A stretch of DNA of 64,000 bases from Ignavibacteriota bacterium (GCA_016707525.1 JADJHP010000003.1:310001-374000); one strand, 5' to 3'. Numbered from the stretch's first letter, positions 15,726 through 24,964 are shown. Notes: generated by a model not told the origin, from the letters alone. Numbers and translations are program-made.

Positions 15726-18248
15726 ATGACGATCAAATCGATTTCTCAATTCTTCAGGCGTCGCTCGACCAAAACGGCCTTCCTCGTTGTGATGGCCGTC
15801 GCGTTCGCCGGCGCCTACTTCATTCAACCCCAGGCGGTGACTTCCGCCGAGACCGGGTCACACTCATTCAGTGCATTCTCACTCTTCTCGAATCCGAAGT
15901 ACACGGAGATGGAGGTCGTGAGTCTCCTTTCCGTTCTCGGTATCGCGGTGGGTGGACTCCTCTACGCCCTGCTCCTCAGCCGGCAGGTCCTGGCGGCCGA
16001 CAAGGGCACGCAGAAGATGCAGGATGTCGCGAACGCCGTCCGCAAGGGCGCGAATGCCTATCTCGCTGCGCAGTTCAAGCAGATCGGGCCGCTCATCATC
16101 ATCATTTCCGCCCTGCTGTACTTCACGTACTCCGGCAGTGAAGAAGCCTTCCGGTGGGGACGGGCAATGGCATTCCTCGTGGGCGCGATCTTCAGCTGGA
16201 CCGTCGGCTTCGTGGGCATGCGTCTTGCGACCACGGGAAACCTGCGCGTCGCCGCGGCCGCAACGCGTTCGTACGGCGAAGCCATGCAGCTCGGCTACCG
16301 GACCGGGACGGTCACCGGCATGCTGACGGACGGCCTCGGCCTCCTTGGCGGCACGATGATCTTCCTCATCTTCGGTGAATCGGCCTACGAAGCGCTGCTC
16401 GGCTTCGGTTTCGGTGGAACGCTCATCGCCCTCTTCATGCGCGTTGGCGGCGGTATCTACACGAAAGCGGCAGACGTCGGGGCCGACCTCGTGGGCAAGA
16501 TCGAGAAGGACATTCCGGAAGATGATCCGCGGAATGCCGCCACGATCGCTGACAACGTCGGTGACAATGTCGGCGATTGCGCCGGCATGGCATCGGATAT
16601 CTTTGAATCCTACGAGGTCACCATCGTCGCAGCCATGATCCTCGGTATGGCAACGTTCGGACACAAAGGCGTGATCTTCCCGCTCCTCGTCCGCGGTATC
16701 GGCGTGCTGGGTTCCATCATCAGCACGTATACCGTGAAGGCAGGGGCCGACGACAGTTCGGACACCGCGCTGCGCAGCGTGCATCGTGGGTTCTGGATCG
16801 GTTCGGCGATCAGCGTCATCGGGTTCTTCGCTCTCGGGTTCTTCTACCTGAACTTCGATGCAACGTATCTCGCAACCAATCCCACGGCCCTCGCCGGCTT
16901 CCCGGGCGGGGATCCGTCAGCGTTGAGCTTCTTCCAGAACTTCGGCTTCCCGGGACTCGATCTGCGTCCGGCACTGACCTGTCTCATCGGTGTGTTCCTC
17001 GCGGTCGCACTGAATAAGGTCACGAGCTACTACACGCACACCGGTCACAAGCCCGTGCAGGACCTTGCCCGTGCATGTCAGACCGGCCATGCAACGAACA
17101 TCATCCAGGGTTTTGCGCTGGGCTATGAGAGTGCCGTTGCGGCTGTGCTGGTCATCGCGATCTCGATCCTCCTGTCGGTGCTGGTCTATGCGGGCGCACC
17201 GCCATTGTTCGTGGCCTATGGCGTGGCCATGACCGGTATCGGCATGCTGACCCTCACCGGCAATACGATCTCCATGGACGTCTTTGGTCCCGTGGCCGAC
17301 AACGCCAACGGCATCGGCGAAATGGGCTACGATCCGCATCAGATGGAGCAGGAAAAACCGGGCAACTATCATCGCGCCCGCCAGATCCTCGCGGACCTCG
17401 ATGCGGTCGGGAACACGACGAAGGCAGAGACCAAGGGTATCGCGATCGGGTCTGCGGTCATCGCTGCCGTGTCCCTGTTCTCCAGCTTCATCGCCGTGAT
17501 CGCTGTCGGCAGTGAAGAGAACATCCATCTGATGACACTCGCCCAGTATGCGGAACACGCCGGCCGGTTGACGTTTGCCGACCCGAATGTGTTCATCGGC
17601 ATGCTCATCGGCGGCTCCGTGCCGTTCCTGTTCAGCGGCATGCTCATCCGTGCCGTCGGACGCGCTGCCTACTTCATCGTCAAGGAATGCCGTATCCAGT
17701 TCCGCGATCCGGAGATCTGGGCGGGCACGAAGGAGCCGGATTACGGCCGCGTCGTCAACATCTGTACTGCGACGGCCCAGAAAGAGCTCATCGGCCCGGC
17801 CATCCTCGCGATCATGACGCCGCTGATGGTAGGCTTCCTCCTCGGGCCGTACGCCCTGGGTGGGTTCCTTGCCGGCATGATCCTCGTCGGCCAGCTGCTC
17901 GCCGTGTTCATGTCCAATGCCGGTGGCGCATGGGACAATGCCAAGAAGATGATCGAGGACGGTATCTATGGCGGCAAGGGTTCCGAGGCCCACAAAGCGG
18001 CGATCACCGGCGATACGGTCGGCGATCCGCTCAAGGACACGGCAGGCCCGGCGATCAATCCGCTCATCAAGGTGATGAACATGGTCAGCCTTCTTGCACT
18101 TGGACTCGTTTTGCAGTACAATGTCATCAGCCCCTCTGTCAGCGGCGCGATCGGGACCGGGATCCTTGTGGTCGTGGTCTGCATCGTGGCCATCGCCTGG
18201 GCGATCTGGCAAAGCGGCAGGGAAACGCTGTCACTCGACGAGCTGTAA
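15726..18248 (+). CDS. hppA: Membrane-bound ion-translocating pyrophosphatase
   Basis: An 840-residue integral-membrane pyrophosphatase that couples PPi hydrolysis to H+ or Na+ pumping at the inner membrane. The pyrophosphate-site motif DVGADLVGKIEKDIPEDD is followed by NAATIADNVGDNVGDCAGM, with a second Asp-rich site near the C-terminus (ITGDTVGDPLKDTAGPAINP). Many hydrophobic helices are visible. The sequence GNTTKAETKG places Lys566 where K+-dependent enzymes have Ala, the signature of the K+-independent class. The protein is longer than most family members (usually about 650-780), with an extra N-terminal segment of about 60 residues that looks like an additional helix or signal anchor. 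It lies between two paralogous unknown genes on the same strand. Confidence 0.96.
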   Translation: MTIKSISQFFRRRSTKTAFLVVMAVAFAGAYFIQPQAVTSAETGSHSFSAFSLFSNPKYTEMEVVSLLSVLGIAVGGLLYALLLSRQVLAADKGTQKMQDVANAVRKGANAYLAAQFKQIGPLIIIISALLYFTYSGSEEAFRWGRAMAFLVGAIFSWTVGFVGMRLATTGNLRVAAAATRSYGEAMQLGYRTGTVTGMLTDGLGLLGGTMIFLIFGESAYEALLGFGFGGTLIALFMRVGGGIYTKAADVGADLVGKIEKDIPEDDPRNAATIADNVGDNVGDCAGMASDIFESYEVTIVAAMILGMATFGHKGVIFPLLVRGIGVLGSIISTYTVKAGADDSSDTALRSVHRGFWIGSAISVIGFFALGFFYLNFDATYLATNPTALAGFPGGDPSALSFFQNFGFPGLDLRPALTCLIGVFLAVALNKVTSYYTHTGHKPVQDLARACQTGHATNIIQGFALGYESAVAAVLVIAISILLSVLVYAGAPPLFVAYGVAMTGIGMLTLTGNTISMDVFGPVADNANGIGEMGYDPHQMEQEKPGNYHRARQILADLDAVGNTTKAETKGIAIGSAVIAAVSLFSSFIAVIAVGSEENIHLMTLAQYAEHAGRLTFADPNVFIGMLIGGSVPFLFSGMLIRAVGRAAYFIVKECRIQFRDPEIWAGTKEPDYGRVVNICTATAQKELIGPAILAIMTPLMVGFLLGPYALGGFLAGMILVGQLLAVFMSNAGGAWDNAKKMIEDGIYGGKGSEAHKAAITGDTVGDPLKDTAGPAINPLIKVMNMVSLLALGLVLQYNVISPSVSGAIGTGILVVVVCIVAIAWAIWQSGRETLSLDEL

Positions 18249-18269
18249 CCCCGCACGGAACTAGCAACG

Positions 18270-18294
18270 AACGGGGCGCGCGGTGCGCCCCGTT
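18270..18294 (+). terminator. Hairpin after the pyrophosphatase gene
   Basis: A 10-bp perfect stem (AACGGGGCGC, five-base loop GCGGT, then its reverse complement) lies 22 bases after the hppA stop. No strong T-run follows and paralog B starts 30 bases later, so it may only attenuate read-through. Confidence 0.5.
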
Positions 18295-18323
18295 CACTCT
18301 CCTGTCAATCCTGAGGTGACGGT

Positions 18324-19112
18324 ATGGCCGAGTACAACAAGCATCTGTACATGGTGGTCTTTCCGATCAATGCGCTGGTGGCATCACAGCTCGCCCCGGA
18401 TCAGTTCGCGGAACACTATACCATCGGCAGCTCGAAGCATTTTCGCGGCAAGGTGATCTTCGCTGAGATCGATATCAACTACCGCGATCCCTACTTCAAG
18501 ATCGACCATTACCTCGGCCTGACGGTTCCCCATGAGGACGGCACACCGAAGCGGACGAAATTCGTCAAGTCGTACGGCGTCATCGAGCACATCGACTTCA
18601 AGGCGTTGAAGGACCTGTACCTGGTGCTGCCGAACGGCAAATGCCTGCCGCTGAAGCAGCAACCGTACACCGCGGTGAACGAACCCGGCCTCGTGCGTGT
18701 GTATCAGGGTATCACGCCGCTGACGGCCATGGTCGCATCCACACTCGACCAGCGGTCGTTCGCCAAGTACCTTACGCAGTCCGAGTCCAAGGGCGCCCCG
18801 GCCTTCTGTTTCACACAGTATGAGTTCAACGTCGAGGAGTTCCTGAAGCAGAACGCGAACCGGGAGATGATGCATTCACCGTTCCCCGATACGAATCCGC
18901 GCCGGCTGTACGAGTACATCATGGAGCTCAGGGGCCATCCCGAGAAGCAGACAAAGACCGTGAGTCTGAACTCCGCCTTCGGCGAGACCTCCTTCTCGCT
19001 CATTCGCCACGGGTTCTGGTTCGCAACGAAGGGCGAGACGTTGTTCTTCCCCATGCCGTCTCAGGAGCAACTGAACAACGAATACTACTACTGGTGGAAG
19101 CACGTGGTCTAG
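18324..19112 (+). CDS. Unknown protein, paralog B flanking the membrane pyrophosphatase
   Basis: A 262-residue protein of unknown function, homologous along its length to the protein at 14895-15689. It shares PHEDGTPKRTK, the N-terminal HLYMVVFPINALVASQLAP region, a central ITPLTAMVAS segment and KQTKTVSLNSAF. It has no signal peptide or obvious membrane helix. Its C-terminus is aromatic (NNEYYYWWKHVV), as in paralog A (EYAKWWRS). GAGGTGACGGT upstream gives a Shine-Dalgarno. Its position next to hppA suggests a linked role, such as regulation or a partner protein, but this rests on context alone. Several alternating hydrophobic/polar stretches suggest a mixed alpha/beta fold. Confidence 0.75.
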   Translation: MAEYNKHLYMVVFPINALVASQLAPDQFAEHYTIGSSKHFRGKVIFAEIDINYRDPYFKIDHYLGLTVPHEDGTPKRTKFVKSYGVIEHIDFKALKDLYLVLPNGKCLPLKQQPYTAVNEPGLVRVYQGITPLTAMVASTLDQRSFAKYLTQSESKGAPAFCFTQYEFNVEEFLKQNANREMMHSPFPDTNPRRLYEYIMELRGHPEKQTKTVSLNSAFGETSFSLIRHGFWFATKGETLFFPMPSQEQLNNEYYYWWKHVV

Positions 19113-19140
19113 TACGTGCACTTCACAGGTCAAGACCCAG

Positions 19141-19168
19141 AACGGCCCCGCTGCAAGGCGGGGCCGTT
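19141..19168. terminator. Terminator between convergent genes
   Basis: An 11-bp perfect stem (AACGGCCCCGC, loop TGCAAG, then its reverse complement) followed by CGTTTGTT. It sits between paralog B (ends 19112, +) and the TonB receptor (ends 19201, -). Confidence 0.75.
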
Positions 19169-19200
19169 CGTTTGTTATGCCACTGTTTCTCCCCTCACCC

Positions 19201-22200
19201 CTAGAATGAGAGCCTGACCCCCAGCCGGAGCCGCCAGCGCGAAAGAAGCGGCTCGGCAACGAACGGCGTCGTCCGCGGTGCCCACCGGAACCATGGACGC
19301 CCACGGGAATCCCGTGTCCAGAACCGCAGGATCGGTACGACCTGATACGGCACCGTTTGCACCTGTCCCCATGAAGGATCGAGAAGGTTCATCACGTTCA
19401 GCAGTTCCGCACTGACCTCGAGCGTATTCCCCCCGGTCATCGGCAGGGTGTGCGCACAACGCAGATCAAGCAGATGGGTCCACGGCGTACGGGCCCCGTT
19501 GCGCTCGGCGATCTGGCGGCGGTGCATGGAGAGATAGGGATCGTGCGCGATGAAGCTGAACAGTTCATTGTACCCCGGATCCGTAGGGATCGTTAACCCA
19601 CCGTCCTCATTCACCAGCAGGATCTCCGTGGAGGTGCCTGGAATGTAGAACAGGTCATTGAAGGACTCACCATCCCCATTCAGGTCACCATCGTAGACGT
19701 AGGAGTAGGGAATGCCGGATGCTCCCGTGTACACCATCCCCAGCGTCGTCGCATGCCCGCCCCCCCAGTCGTGTTTCACTGCTACCGCGGCGGCAAGACG
19801 ATGCGTTCGGTCGAAGGACGAATAGTTCAGCCGTGGGGTATTCGGTTCCGCAGCGGGATTGTACCGCCACTGGTCATACGCGTTGTCCCAGGCTCCACTA
19901 TTCAGATCCCTCGTGTCGGCATAGGTGTACGCCAGACTGGCGAAGACCCCATCAGGGCCCGGCCGGCGCTGGAGCTGCATCGTGAGGAACGTGGACGTCC
20001 CCTCCGTCGCATTCGTCATCAACATCACATCGGTGAATCTCCCATCATTGCGGGAATACTGCCAACGTCCGATGGGGAACGCCCATCCATAGACGGCCCT
20101 GGGATCCCCGCCCCGTTCGGCATCCATCGTGCCGGTTTGCGCCAGATTCAGGTTCTTGAAGACCACGCCGTTGATCGTCCGCGAGAATACCCCTTCCACC
20201 GACAAGCGCAGATTCCACGGCAGGTCTTGATCAAACGCGAGGGTCCATCGGAGTTCCTGAGGAAGGACGAAGTCGCTTGCGGCAACGACAACTTCCGACG
20301 TAGCAGAGAGGTTCGTGTCGGTCATGGGCGTCGGCTGACGGGCCGGATCGGCGACGAATGCCGGCACGCGCTCCGAGCGTTTGACATGGCCGTATTCCAG
20401 CCCCGTGCCTTCATACAGATTGCCGAACCACGCGTATGGGATCCGTCCGGTGAACAGTCCGATCCCCCCACGAAGCCTGACCGTCCGGTCCTCTTTCGGG
20501 TACACGGAAAGGCCGACCCGCGGCGAGATCATCGCCCGCATGGCCGGCAACGTCGAGGTTGATAGTGAATATCCCAGTGGAAGGAATGCCTCCCGTACCG
20601 CAGCATTCTCCCGTGGCCGGTCGAGAAGGAACGGCAGGTCCACCCGGACCCCGGCAGAGAGCGACACCTGGGAGGACGGTCGCCACTCATCCTGCAGGAA
20701 AGCACTGATCTGACCGATGCGCCACGCCACGCCGTCGGGAGACGTCCCTTCGAGAGGGTACCGGTATTCATATCCGCTCGGGGCCCCTCTGGAGAGGTCG
20801 TTCAATGTTGCGAAGGTGTAGCTTCCCCATCGGGCCGAGAGCTGCCGGTTCGTGATCCAGTTCAACTCTCCATGCAACCCGATCGTCCACAGATGCGCGC
20901 CGGAGGTGATCGAGACCGCGTCCCTGACCTCGACATGATCCTGTGCGACATCCTTCCCGCGGCCGCCCACCTCACTACCGGCGGTCAGGTGGTTCCACCA
21001 TCCCCGGGTGTCCGTCACGACCACATCCACGAACGGAGATCCATCGCCTGTCGGGGTCACGGAGAAACGACGTGACGTATACCCTGCGAGCAGCTCATTC
21101 GACACGCGGGAATTCCACACGCTGTTCACTTCCAGTGTGAGCGAATGCGTCACCGCCCACGTCCGTGCAAGGGCTCCGCTGGCGAACACCGTCGTCCCCG
21201 GAGGTGGCGTGTCGCCCCTTGTCACGAGCGAGTTCACGCGCACACTGAATTGGTGCTGGGGTGTCAGGGCCAGGTCGATCCGGCCGAAGATCGTCATCAT
21301 CTTCTGTCCGAGCGTTACGATGTCCATCCGACCGGGGTCGTACCCCGAGCGTTTCAGAGTGGACACGAACTGCGCGGCCGCGCCGGCGGGAAAACTGTAC
21401 ACCGACCCCCGCGTCGATGGTGCGCCGAATCGCCGTTCGATAGGAAGACGCTGCTCGGCGACTTCGGCAGAGAGGAAATAGAACGCCTTGGACGGGACCA
21501 CGGCCCCGCCGACGTTGAATCCGGCCCGTCCATCGAAGTATCCACGGAGATCATGCCTGCCATCGTCCGGATTCGGGCCACGCGCCCATCCACCTGCCCC
21601 CTGCGCGAACGCCGACCACGTCCGGGTATTCGAGCCGCTGCGGCTGACCGCAGCGATCGAGGCACCGGTGAACCCGCCCCTGCGGACATCAAAAGGGGAA
21701 AAATCCACACGAACCTCCTCCAGTGCCTGGACTCCTACAGGGCTGATCTGCATTCCACCGGGGAGGTTTTCTGCACGCTGGAGGCCGAAGGGGTCGGCAA
21801 CACTGATGCCGTCAAGGGATACATCATTGTAGACCGCATTCACGCCGAGTGCGCTGGACCCGACCATATACGGCGACAGGCGCAGGGCATCTTCGATCGA
21901 TGCAGAGGGAAGCGGCAAGGCTGCCATCTGTTCTCTGCCGATCTGCGAAGACACGCCCTGGGTCTGGGTCGTCAGGGAACCCTCGCGTGTGCCGGTGACC
22001 ACGACCTCGTCTCCGGGGAGCGTGACCTGGTCGAGGACCACGGACACTCTGACCTCTTCCAGGAGCCTCAGGTAGATGCCGGTCCTGCGTTGCGTGCCGT
22101 AGCCAATGTGCGAAACCTTCAGTTCGTATGGCCCCCCGACCCTCAAGCCCGGGATATGAAAGTGGCCTTCGATATTGGCTGCAGAGCGGTGAACATCCGA

Positions 22201-22446
22201 TGTTGGGACATGCAGGATCTCGACGTACGCTTGCGGGATCGGGGATCCGTCCCGGGCCAGGACCGATCCTTGAATGGACGCCGAAGAAGTAGATTGCGCC
22301 ACGAGCGGTGCGCGGAGAGGCGCACCAAGCAGGAGCATGACGATGATGTGGAAACGGATCGGTCCTCTCACCCCTCGCAGAGAATTCAGGAACTGGAAGG
22401 ACAGAAGTTGATGGGTGCAAGAAAAGGAATCGGTCGAAGCGGGCAT
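19201..22446 (-). CDS. TonB-dependent receptor, Oar-like
   Basis: A 1081-residue outer-membrane receptor. The predicted start gives a long n-region before the hydrophobic core HIIVMLLLGAPLRAPLVAQ, so the true start is uncertain. A carboxypeptidase-regulatory-like domain (about 55-140; ASIQGSVLARDGSPIPQAYV) is followed by DEVVVTGTREGS and a plug domain with SLDGISVADPFG, EEVRVDFSPFDVRRGGFTGA and IAAVSRSGSNT. The last motif is typical of Oar-family receptors. A large barrel follows and the protein ends in a strand with terminal Phe (WRLRLGVRLSF), as expected for outer-membrane insertion. The substrate is unknown. It lies 95 bases downstream of a TlpA-like thioredoxin gene on the same strand, perhaps in one operon. 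Confidence 0.92.
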   Translation of the reverse strand: MPASTDSFSCTHQLLSFQFLNSLRGVRGPIRFHIIVMLLLGAPLRAPLVAQSTSSASIQGSVLARDGSPIPQAYVEILHVPTSDVHRSAANIEGHFHIPGLRVGGPYELKVSHIGYGTQRRTGIYLRLLEEVRVSVVLDQVTLPGDEVVVTGTREGSLTTQTQGVSSQIGREQMAALPLPSASIEDALRLSPYMVGSSALGVNAVYNDVSLDGISVADPFGLQRAENLPGGMQISPVGVQALEEVRVDFSPFDVRRGGFTGASIAAVSRSGSNTRTWSAFAQGAGGWARGPNPDDGRHDLRGYFDGRAGFNVGGAVVPSKAFYFLSAEVAEQRLPIERRFGAPSTRGSVYSFPAGAAAQFVSTLKRSGYDPGRMDIVTLGQKMMTIFGRIDLALTPQHQFSVRVNSLVTRGDTPPPGTTVFASGALARTWAVTHSLTLEVNSVWNSRVSNELLAGYTSRRFSVTPTGDGSPFVDVVVTDTRGWWNHLTAGSEVGGRGKDVAQDHVEVRDAVSITSGAHLWTIGLHGELNWITNRQLSARWGSYTFATLNDLSRGAPSGYEYRYPLEGTSPDGVAWRIGQISAFLQDEWRPSSQVSLSAGVRVDLPFLLDRPRENAAVREAFLPLGYSLSTSTLPAMRAMISPRVGLSVYPKEDRTVRLRGGIGLFTGRIPYAWFGNLYEGTGLEYGHVKRSERVPAFVADPARQPTPMTDTNLSATSEVVVAASDFVLPQELRWTLAFDQDLPWNLRLSVEGVFSRTINGVVFKNLNLAQTGTMDAERGGDPRAVYGWAFPIGRWQYSRNDGRFTDVMLMTNATEGTSTFLTMQLQRRPGPDGVFASLAYTYADTRDLNSGAWDNAYDQWRYNPAAEPNTPRLNYSSFDRTHRLAAAVAVKHDWGGGHATTLGMVYTGASGIPYSYVYDGDLNGDGESFNDLFYIPGTSTEILLVNEDGGLTIPTDPGYNELFSFIAHDPYLSMHRRQIAERNGARTPWTHLLDLRCAHTLPMTGGNTLEVSAELLNVMNLLDPSWGQVQTVPYQVVPILRFWTRDSRGRPWFRWAPRTTPFVAEPLLSRWRLRLGVRLSF

Positions 22447-22541
22447 GGCCAGGATGCTTCCGGGAGAGTACGGAGGAGATTCGGTCCCCTCCGTAATGTA
22501 CGCCGGCTCCCGGACAAACTCAACACTGTGGCGGGGATAAC

Positions 22542-23099
22542 TCAGAGAAGCGGAGTGATCGCCGCTACGAACGTCTCACGCGGTCGGAACCCTTCGAATC
22601 GCTCGACGATCTTCCCCTTCCTGTCGATGATGAAGGTCGTGGGGATACCTTCGATGCCGCCGTATTGTGCGGTGATCGCGTCATTGCCCATGAGGACCGG
22701 ATAGTTCATGCCGTTGGCCCGCACGAAGGCCTGCACCTTCGGCAGTTCGTCGAGTGCAATGCCCACGACTTGCACGCCCCGTGCGCCATATTCATTCTGG
22801 ATGCTGATGAAATCCGGGATCTCCTTCCGGCACGGCGGGCACCACGTCGCCCAGAAATCCAGGACGACAACCTTCCCCTTGAGATCGGCGAGCGACACAT
22901 TCTTCCCGGAGAGATCCTTCAGGGTGAATGCCGGAGCCGTCCCGGATGCCGCCGAGGGGGGAAGCGCAGGGACAGGAGATGCAGCCTCTACGGTGCCGCT
23001 ATTCTGCAGGACATAGTATCCTGCGGCCACAGCGACAAGGGTAATGGCGATCCAGACGAAGACAGTGGTTGTCCGTTTCACGGGGGCACGTCGCGACAT
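22542..23099 (-). CDS. TlpA-family membrane-anchored thioredoxin-like protein
   Basis: A 185-residue thiol-disulfide oxidoreductase. Residues about 12-31 form an N-terminal membrane anchor, so the thioredoxin domain faces the periplasm. The active site is WATWCPPCRKE with Cys87 and Cys90, and the cis-proline region is GIEGIPTTFII. These features match TlpA/ResA/CcmG proteins, which reduce or shuffle disulfides outside the cytoplasm, for example during cytochrome c maturation. AAGGTGAG lies 4-5 bases before the ATG. It is divergent from the DUF6132/thioredoxin/thioredoxin-reductase operon with 169 bases between, and both sets concern thiol redox chemistry. Confidence 0.93.
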   Translation of the reverse strand: MSRRAPVKRTTTVFVWIAITLVAVAAGYYVLQNSGTVEAASPVPALPPSAASGTAPAFTLKDLSGKNVSLADLKGKVVVLDFWATWCPPCRKEIPDFISIQNEYGARGVQVVGIALDELPKVQAFVRANGMNYPVLMGNDAITAQYGGIEGIPTTFIIDRKGKIVERFEGFRPRETFVAAITPLL

Positions 23100-23268
23100 A
23101 GCTCACCTTATGGTCATGGAAGATACAACCTATAGGATGCACCCCGGGAGAAGAAAGGGTCAGATTCCCGTACCTAAGGCGGATGGGTCTGTGGAAGGGC
23201 CTGGGGATGCCGCCCCTTTTCCCCAACTGGCTGCATCTTATACACATCCACCCCCCACAAGGAGATCC

Positions 23269-23460
23269 ATGGACGACCTTTCACTCCCCACCATCCTCGG
23301 ATGGCTCTGGCTCATTGCGCCGGTGCTCGTCGGCGCTGCCGGAGGTTTTCTCTATTATAAGGTGATCGGCTGCCGGAGCGGCGCATGCCCGATCACCAGT
23401 AACCCCTGGGCAAGCACGATCTACGGCGCTGTCATCGGAGCGATGTTCGTCGGCCGCTGA
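23269..23460 (+). CDS. Small DUF6132-family membrane protein
   Basis: A 63-residue protein. The start at 23269 is fixed by a strong AAGGAGAT Shine-Dalgarno 3-4 bases upstream; the longer open frame upstream has no support. There are two hydrophobic segments (about 9-28 and 47-62) joined by VIGCRSGACPITSNPWASTI, with two cysteines. This Cys-containing loop is characteristic of DUF6132, small membrane proteins often found beside thioredoxin or rhodanese genes. The function is not established. It leads a three-gene + strand operon with a thioredoxin-like gene 72 bases downstream and thioredoxin reductase after that, which suggests a redox or sulfur role. Confidence 0.8.
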   Translation: MDDLSLPTILGWLWLIAPVLVGAAGGFLYYKVIGCRSGACPITSNPWASTIYGAVIGAMFVGR

Positions 23461-23532
23461 GAGGCAGGAGTTCGGCCTGACCCTCCCGGGGCATCGCATG
23501 CATCACATGGACACAACAATCGAGGAATGATC

Positions 23533-23883
23533 ATGCTGGACACCAATCTTCAACATCTGAACACTGCCGCAGAACTGACCGAAGCCATCAGCAAGAACGA
23601 GAACGTCATGGTGTGCTGCGGCCGCATGGGACCCATGTGCATCCCGGTGTATGGCGTCATGGAAGAGCTCGAAGGCGATTACAAACACGTGGCATTCCGT
23701 GACTTCCCCTTCGATAGTCCGGAAGCGGCCATCATCCGCAACCTTCCCGAATGCAGCTCCTTCCGCGGCCTCCCCTTCACCGTGTACTACAAGAACGGCA
23801 AGGTGGTGAAGGCAACAAGCAGCATCCAATCCAAGGACCAGGTGACCGGGATCCTGAACTCCGTCTTCACCGCGAAGGCATGA
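23533..23883 (+). CDS. Atypical thioredoxin-like protein lacking the usual CxxC
   Basis: A 116-residue thioredoxin-fold protein. The start at 23533 is preferred over 23527 because GAGGA ends six bases before it. The segment NVMVCCGRMGPMCIPVY occupies the active-site position, so the usual WCGPC is replaced by MGPMC. The second cysteine is kept (Cys36) while the first is Gly; an adjacent Cys28-Cys29 pair could supply the partner thiol. The cis-Pro motif is GLPFTVYYKNGK. It overlaps the thioredoxin reductase gene by one base (TGATG), strong evidence that it is that enzyme's dedicated substrate or partner. Confidence 0.82.
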   Translation: MLDTNLQHLNTAAELTEAISKNENVMVCCGRMGPMCIPVYGVMEELEGDYKHVAFRDFPFDSPEAAIIRNLPECSSFRGLPFTVYYKNGKVVKATSSIQSKDQVTGILNSVFTAKA

Positions 23884-24851
23884 TGGCTATGACCACCATG
23901 CACTATGATGCGATCGTGCTCGGCGGAGGCCCTGCGGGCCTCACCGCGGGGATCTACCTGTCGCGCGCCAGGCTGAAGACCCTCATTCTGAATGAGGGCA
24001 CGGCCGGCGGACAGATGGTGCTCACCCATGAGGTCGCGAACTACCCCGGCGTCGAGAGTACGAGCGGCCATCAGCTCGGACAGATCATGAAGAAGCAGGC
24101 GATGCACTTCGGGTGCACCGTCCGGTCGAACGTGTCGGTTACCCGGCTGGCGCTGGAAGGCGAGACGAAGACCGTGGAGGTCAACGGCAAAGAATTGTTC
24201 ACCGCACCCGTCGTCATCCTTGCACCGGGAGGCAGGTCACGTATGCTCGGCGTGCCGGGTGAGATGGACCTTCGCGGCAAGGGGATCTCCTACTGCGCGA
24301 CATGCGATGGGGACTTCTTCCAGGATAGGAACATCCTTGTGGTGGGTGGAGGCAACTCCGCGCTGGAGGAGGCGGTCTCACTGACGAAGTATGCGTCGTC
24401 GGTCACGATCATCCATCAGTTCGATCATTTCCAGGCATCGCGCTATGCCGTAGAAGAAGCGCAGCGGAACCCGAAGATCTCGTTCATCATGGAGTCGACG
24501 ATCGCTGCATTCAAGGGGGGTGAAGCGGTGGAGGGGGTCACCCTGCGTCACATACCGACGGGAGAGACGCGCGAGGTGGCGATCGACGGTGTGTTCATCT
24601 TCATTGGCTACGTCCCCAACACGGAATCCCTGAAGGGTGTCGTTGCATTGACACCCGCGGGCGAGATCCAGGTCGGTTCCCAGCTCGAAACGAACATCCC
24701 CGGCGTATTCGCTGCCGGCGATGCGGTCACAAAACGCTTCCGTCAGATCACGACCGCCGTGGCGGACGGTACGGTGGCCGCCCTTGCGGCGATTGAGTAC
24801 CATCACACCATGAGTGAACACCTCGCCCCCGAAGAGCACTCCTTGGCCTGA
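23883..24851 (+). CDS. trxB: Thioredoxin reductase-like FAD/NAD(P) oxidoreductase
   Basis: A 322-residue flavoprotein that passes electrons from a pyridine nucleotide to a thioredoxin-like partner in the cytoplasm. The FAD-binding motif GGGPAGLTAG is near the N-terminus. The redox-active disulfide is CATCDGDFF, the pyridine-nucleotide motif is VGGGNSALEEA, and the second FAD contact is GVFAAGDAVTKRFRQITTAVADG. The length is normal for the family. The start at 23883 overlaps the thioredoxin-like gene by one base, with AAGG upstream; ATGs at 23880 and 23889 are also possible. The FRQITTAVADG ending matches classical TrxB. Confidence 0.94.
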   Translation: MAMTTMHYDAIVLGGGPAGLTAGIYLSRARLKTLILNEGTAGGQMVLTHEVANYPGVESTSGHQLGQIMKKQAMHFGCTVRSNVSVTRLALEGETKTVEVNGKELFTAPVVILAPGGRSRMLGVPGEMDLRGKGISYCATCDGDFFQDRNILVVGGGNSALEEAVSLTKYASSVTIIHQFDHFQASRYAVEEAQRNPKISFIMESTIAAFKGGEAVEGVTLRHIPTGETREVAIDGVFIFIGYVPNTESLKGVVALTPAGEIQVGSQLETNIPGVFAAGDAVTKRFRQITTAVADGTVAALAAIEYHHTMSEHLAPEEHSLA

Positions 24852-24964
24852 CGACCTTCCCCGGCATGCCGCGTGCGCCGTCGCACGGACACGCAGCACA
24901 TGGAGGCCCAACAAATCAGCGCGCGCGAGGCCTCAGACCCAGGAACGAGAGGTCGGCGAGGAGG

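Noticed and set aside
16917..18212. Leftward open frame of 431 codons inside the pyrophosphatase gene
   Set aside because: Antisense to one of the most conserved genes in the window; its product is charged low-complexity sequence.
23044..23268. N-terminal extension of the DUF6132 protein
   Set aside because: A strong AAGGAGAT lies just before the ATG at 23269 and the upstream codons overlap the divergent TlpA gene.
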